Assembly: GCA_020720345.1 (NCBI GenBank)
Contig: DYOT01000043.1
Coordinates: 1 to 8,734 of the forward strand
Length of the DNA stretch: 8,734 nucleotides
DNA from: Candidatus Caenarcanum sp.
GTDB taxonomy: Bacteria; Cyanobacteriota; Vampirovibrionia; Gastranaerophilales; UBA9971
Direction of reading: 5' to 3'
Part shown: positions 6,012 through 8,734 of the stretch, piece by piece
Layout: each line of letters starts with the position of its first letter
Numbering within the stretch: position 1 is the first letter of the stretch
Notes under the pieces: generated by a model
The model's input: the letters and a program-made list of their open reading frames with translations, nothing else
Told to the model about the DNA's origin: nothing
Database searches by the model: none
Position numbers and translations under genes: made by a program

Positions 6012-6881
6012 ATGATGGAACAAGAAAAAATCGGTAAAATATTTATATTGTTTGTAGTATTACTGTTTTTTGGCTGTACATACTATTATTACGGCTATGT
6101 AAAAGTAAATACAGCCGGTAGCTCTCATAAAGAGATTGCTCAGGCTAATTTGCAGTCAAAAGTGCCTGGTCTTCCTGAAAAAAATCGTCACCCTGAACTG
6201 GTTTCAGGGTCTATTCAGCAAACAATAAAGACTTTATCCCCTGATGGAAAGATGTTGAAAGCAGCAAAGCTGCCAGACAAGTACACGTTACATGAATCGA
6301 TTACTAAACTACATGCGTTAGCTCTTCAGCATGAAAATTTACCAGAAGAAGGACAAGCGTTAAAACAGCAAGTAAAACAGGAAAAAATTTCGGCTCAAAA
6401 AATTAAACCGAGCAGTAAATCAACGCTGATGAATCTTTTAGGAAGTTCTTCCGGCAAACAGGATCCGTTTTCATACAGCGAAAGCAACTTCATGCCTTTT
6501 AACGAATCTTCAAACGCAAATACACCTTTGCCCGGCGGTTTGCCTCCTATTCCGGGAGCCGGAAATATTGGAAGTCTTCCTTCTTTGCCCGGTGCGCCCT
6601 CTTTGTCGGGGATGAATTCTCTTCCTGCCCCGCCTCCTAAACCCGGAGATTCAATCACAATAAAAGGTTTTATCGGAAATAAGGTTATAACTGAGGTGGA
6701 TGGAGTGATTATGGCTTTAAACCTGAATGAAAAGTTCAATAATATAAAAGTTTTAAGTATAAATCCTCAGGAATTAAAGGCTGGTTTTGAAATAGACGGA
6801 AAATTTATTACAAAAACGTTAAAAAGTCTTACCGATAACAGCGGTGAAAGTGTTCAAATTGTTAAAAATTCGCACAATTAA
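6012..6881 (+). CDS. PilP-like pilus assembly protein with proline-rich linker
   Basis: This 289-residue protein sits where pilP is expected, between pilO and the secretin. Residues 8-28 are a membrane helix or signal, with LFFGC (18-22) a non-canonical lipobox: C22 could be lipidated, as in classical PilP, but F at -3 is unusual. The motif GKQDPF (148-153) resembles the conserved R-DPF of PilP. A proline/glycine linker covers about 172-212. The C-terminal part (about 213-275), ITIKGFIGNKVITEVDGVI and onward, has the strand pattern of the PilP beta-domain that contacts the secretin N-domains. A repeat-encoded segment HPELVSGS lies at 60-67. It is longer than typical PilP (about 170-180 residues), the extra length being in 35-140 and the linker. 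AAAGGA (5999-6004) serves either ATG at 6012 or 6015. The role is inferred from position and these short motifs. Confidence 0.7.
   Translation: MMEQEKIGKIFILFVVLLFFGCTYYYYGYVKVNTAGSSHKEIAQANLQSKVPGLPEKNRHPELVSGSIQQTIKTLSPDGKMLKAAKLPDKYTLHESITKLHALALQHENLPEEGQALKQQVKQEKISAQKIKPSSKSTLMNLLGSSSGKQDPFSYSESNFMPFNESSNANTPLPGGLPPIPGAGNIGSLPSLPGAPSLSGMNSLPAPPPKPGDSITIKGFIGNKVITEVDGVIMALNLNEKFNNIKVLSINPQELKAGFEIDGKFITKTLKSLTDNSGESVQIVKNSHN
6187..6215 (+). repeat. Palindromic HPELVSGS-coding repeat within the PilP-like gene
   Basis: The arms ACCCTGAA (6190-6197) and TTCAGGGT (6203-6210) form a perfect 8-bp inverted repeat around a CTGGT loop. Preceded by CGTC, this resembles the core of a dispersed palindromic repeat that in many bacterial genomes is translated as HPELVSGS. 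From memory, fuller copies continue to a second arm containing GATGCTGAA. Here GATGTTGAA at 6252-6260 could be a decayed remnant, so the element may span about 6187-6265. It is in frame with the host gene and adds no stop. Confidence 0.65.
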
Positions 6882-6890
6882 TCAATTAAA

Positions 6891-6898
6891 AAAGAGGT
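6891..6898 (+). promoter_or_regulatory. Strong ribosome binding site of the secretin gene
   Basis: AAAGAGGT ends six nt before the ATG at 6905 and is among the best Shine-Dalgarno matches in the window. It fits the need for many secretin subunits per pore compared with the inner-membrane proteins. The gap from the upstream stop is 23 nt with no terminator, so the gene stays in the operon. Confidence 0.7.
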
Positions 6899-6904
6899 AT
6901 TCAT

Positions 6905-8644
6905 ATGAAACTTGTCAACAATCCAAAAAAAATCCTTAACTGTCTGCTTGCATCGCTTGTACTCGCATATTTAATTAATATACCTGCTTTTGCTCTGGAA
7001 AAACATGCAGGAGTCAACTCTCTTAATGAAATTAACGACGGGACAATTTCAACCCTTGCTAATACAAATACAGCTTTCGGCGGCAGAACTCTTCCTTCCA
7101 TTAATAAAAACGGCGGATTAATAAATCTTGAGCCTGAAGTCAATTATTTTCCTGAAACTTTAACTATTGACCTTGTTTTAAGAGACGTTGATGTGCCTTC
7201 AATTTTAAGAATTTTAGCCAAAGAAGGACACAGGAACATTGTTATAGACCAGAGCGTTATGGGAAATATTACCGCAGAACTCAAGAAAATTTCTCTAAAT
7301 GATGCTATGAGAATAATTTTAAAAAGTCAGGAGCTAGAGGCAAGGATGTCTGATAATACTGTTTTTATAGCTTCAAGACCTGCAATGGCGAGAAAAGGCT
7401 TAAACAGAAGATGTATAAAAGCTTTTAAGCTTAACAATTCAAATTCTGTCGATGTAGCCCAGATTCTTGAAGCAAGCATATTTAATAAAGGTTATAAAGT
7501 TGACGAAAAAGCGGCAGGGGCAGCTTTTGCAGAAATGTCTCCCGGTTCTTCAGCTCCAGCGGCTTCAGGACAGCAGCAACAGGAATCCCAAGGCACTTCA
7601 ATGGGGCAAAGCACCCTTGTTGATTCTAAAGTTATAAAAGGAAAAGTTCAGGAGCTTGTTCCCGGTGATAATTTTGGCGATGCCGGCAAGCTTGCAAGCA
7701 CAATAAAAATCCAGAAAACTTCAGCTTCAACCCAGCCTATCCAAATAAGCAACAATGACGGCGGAGCAATTGTAATCCCTGATACAAGAACAAATTCTGT
7801 ATTGGTCGCAGGGCTTCAGGAAGATATTTTAATGGCTGAAGAAGCTATAAAAACACTTGATAAGGCATTAAAACAGGTATCAATAGAAGTTTCTCTTATA
7901 GAGCTGAAAAAAGATAATAATAGTGACTTAGGGCTGGAATTTAACAGCCAGGACGGCGGAGTCAGCGGCGGCTTCAACTCCGTACTGGGTGGTCTTTCAA
8001 ACAATTACGACTATGTTTCACAGCCAAATCAGTCAGGTGTTGTTTTAGATACTTTCAATAATCTCAGCAAGAAACAATTTGCAGTTAAATTACAGGCCTT
8101 GATTAAGAATAAAAAGGCAAAACTTATAGCAAACCCTCATATTCTTGCTCTTGATGACAGCGAATCCCTTATTAAAATTACTGATCAGGTGGTAAGCAAA
8201 GTTACAACCACCATTACGCAAACATCCATAACATATAATGCGGACATAGCAGATGTCGGAATAGTGTTAAATATCTTGCCAAAAATAGGCGACGATGACT
8301 ATGTAACAATGAGAGTCCGCCCTTCAATAACAAATGCTCTTCCTGAAATTTCGATAGGTGATTTTCAGGTCGGCGGAACGCCTGCGGCAGCAATAAAAGT
8401 AACCCCGATTTCTACAAGAGAAGTTATTCTTCAGGATGTAAGGATTAAATCTGGAGAAACACTTTCCATAGCAGGGCTTGTAAAAGAAAATAATGTTGAA
8501 ATAATTGGAAAGATTCCTTTTGCCGGTAATTTGCCGGTAGTGGGAAAATTATTTCAGAATAAAACATACGAACATACAAAAACTGAGCTGATTATTTTAA
8601 TTACTCCAAAAATTGTTGATGACGCTGTTGCAAGTCGAGTATAA
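6905..8644 (+). CDS. pilQ: Type IV pilus secretin, PilQ-like
   Basis: This 579-residue outer-membrane secretin would oligomerise into the pore through which the pilus leaves the cell. A signal peptide covers about 1-30, with likely cleavage after PAFA. An STN domain lies at about 84-157 (LRDVDVPSILRILAKEGHRNIVID). An N1/KH-like domain begins at CIKAFKLNNSNSVDVAQIL (170-188) and resumes with IPDTRTNSVLVAGLQEDI (291-308). Between them, about 203-287 is a low-complexity Ala/Ser/Gln-rich insert. The secretin domain is about 325-570, with IANPHILALDD (408-418), PKIGDDDYVTMRVRPSI (459-475) and the signature IPFAGNLPVVGKLF (537-550) followed by KTELIILITPKIV (559-571). No AMIN peptidoglycan-binding domain is seen before STN, unlike proteobacterial PilQ. 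Gene order favours PilQ over a type II secretion GspD. Full length, with an intact C-terminus. Confidence 0.92.
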   Translation: MKLVNNPKKILNCLLASLVLAYLINIPAFALEKHAGVNSLNEINDGTISTLANTNTAFGGRTLPSINKNGGLINLEPEVNYFPETLTIDLVLRDVDVPSILRILAKEGHRNIVIDQSVMGNITAELKKISLNDAMRIILKSQELEARMSDNTVFIASRPAMARKGLNRRCIKAFKLNNSNSVDVAQILEASIFNKGYKVDEKAAGAAFAEMSPGSSAPAASGQQQQESQGTSMGQSTLVDSKVIKGKVQELVPGDNFGDAGKLASTIKIQKTSASTQPIQISNNDGGAIVIPDTRTNSVLVAGLQEDILMAEEAIKTLDKALKQVSIEVSLIELKKDNNSDLGLEFNSQDGGVSGGFNSVLGGLSNNYDYVSQPNQSGVVLDTFNNLSKKQFAVKLQALIKNKKAKLIANPHILALDDSESLIKITDQVVSKVTTTITQTSITYNADIADVGIVLNILPKIGDDDYVTMRVRPSITNALPEISIGDFQVGGTPAAAIKVTPISTREVILQDVRIKSGETLSIAGLVKENNVEIIGKIPFAGNLPVVGKLFQNKTYEHTKTELIILITPKIVDDAVASRV

Positions 8645-8678
8645 TATAATTGGATTAATCCTTTTGGCATACAATTCA

Positions 8679-8734
8679 CGTCATTGCGAGGCAGCTATAG
8701 CTGCACCAATAAGTAGCCGCTTTCTCATGTGGCA
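8679..8734. repeat. Partial dispersed intergenic repeat (CGTCATTGCGAGG type)
   Basis: CGTCATTGCGAGG (8679-8691) is, from memory, the start of a repeat found between genes in several unrelated bacterial groups, usually continuing to a GTGGCAATC arm. GTGGCA (8729-8734) is the last sequence in the window and fits the beginning of that arm. A perfect 14-bp palindrome, GCAGCTATAGCTGC (8691-8704), lies inside. The element starts 34 nt after the secretin stop and is cut by the window end. Copy number cannot be judged here. Confidence 0.5.

Noticed and set aside
6395..6739. 114-codon minus-strand frame with glycine/proline repeats
   Set aside because: The repeats are the mirror of the proline-rich linker of the PilP-like gene, with no independent family match.
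8652..8661. GGATTAATCC followed by TTTT after the secretin as a terminator
   Set aside because: The stem can be only three pairs with a four-base loop, too weak to claim. The true end of the operon is probably in or beyond the downstream repeat.

Overview
The window is AT-rich (roughly one third G+C by eye) and every gene I accept is on the + strand. It holds two blocks. The first (about 1-3334) is a signalling cassette: a sigma-70 family factor, a membrane histidine kinase and a NarL/LuxR-type response regulator. The second (about 3440-8644) is a type IV pilus assembly operon: PilM, PilN, PilO, a PilP-like inner-membrane/periplasmic protein and a PilQ-type outer-membrane secretin. The secretin implies a diderm (two-membrane) cell. 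Low G+C, the pilMNO-P-Q order and a kinase whose His-box region resembles, from memory, one common in Cyanobacteria make a non-photosynthetic cyanobacterial relative (Melainabacteria/Vampirovibrionia type) my best guess. This affiliation is inference, not proof.

Layout: 1-139 is a leader with a perfect TATAAT box and a three-codon mini-ORF. The sigma factor (140-793), kinase (813-2624) and regulator (2635-3291) are 19 and 10 nt apart and are probably co-transcribed. The gap 3292-3518 contains two hairpins, the second a good intrinsic terminator, then a plausible promoter and an 11-bp direct repeat before pilM. pilM (3519-4601) overlaps pilN (4598-5236, TTG start). A short GC-rich stretch with a 22-codon mini-ORF separates pilN from pilO (5294-6007). 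The PilP-like gene (6012-6881) and the secretin (6905-8644) follow, each with a good ribosome binding site. The last 60 nt carry the start of a dispersed-type repeat (CGTCATTGCGAGG) cut by the window edge.

How they work together: PilM (cytoplasmic, actin-like) binds the N-terminus of PilN. PilN and PilO pair in the inner membrane and periplasm. The PilP-like protein bridges to the secretin, which forms the outer-membrane pore. The motor ATPases, prepilins and prepilin peptidase are not in the window. The kinase would sense an extracytoplasmic signal through a Cache-like domain and phosphorylate the adjacent regulator. The linked sigma factor suggests a two-layer transcriptional switch, and control of the pilus operon next door is an attractive but unproven hypothesis.

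The least ordinary features are the sigma-kinase-regulator cassette, the palindromic HPELVSGS-coding repeat embedded in frame in the PilP-like gene, the GC-rich pilN-pilO junction with its mini-ORF, the lysine-rich insert in PilO, and an enlarged N-box-to-G1 segment in the kinase ATPase domain. I found no rRNA, tRNA, CRISPR array or transposase.
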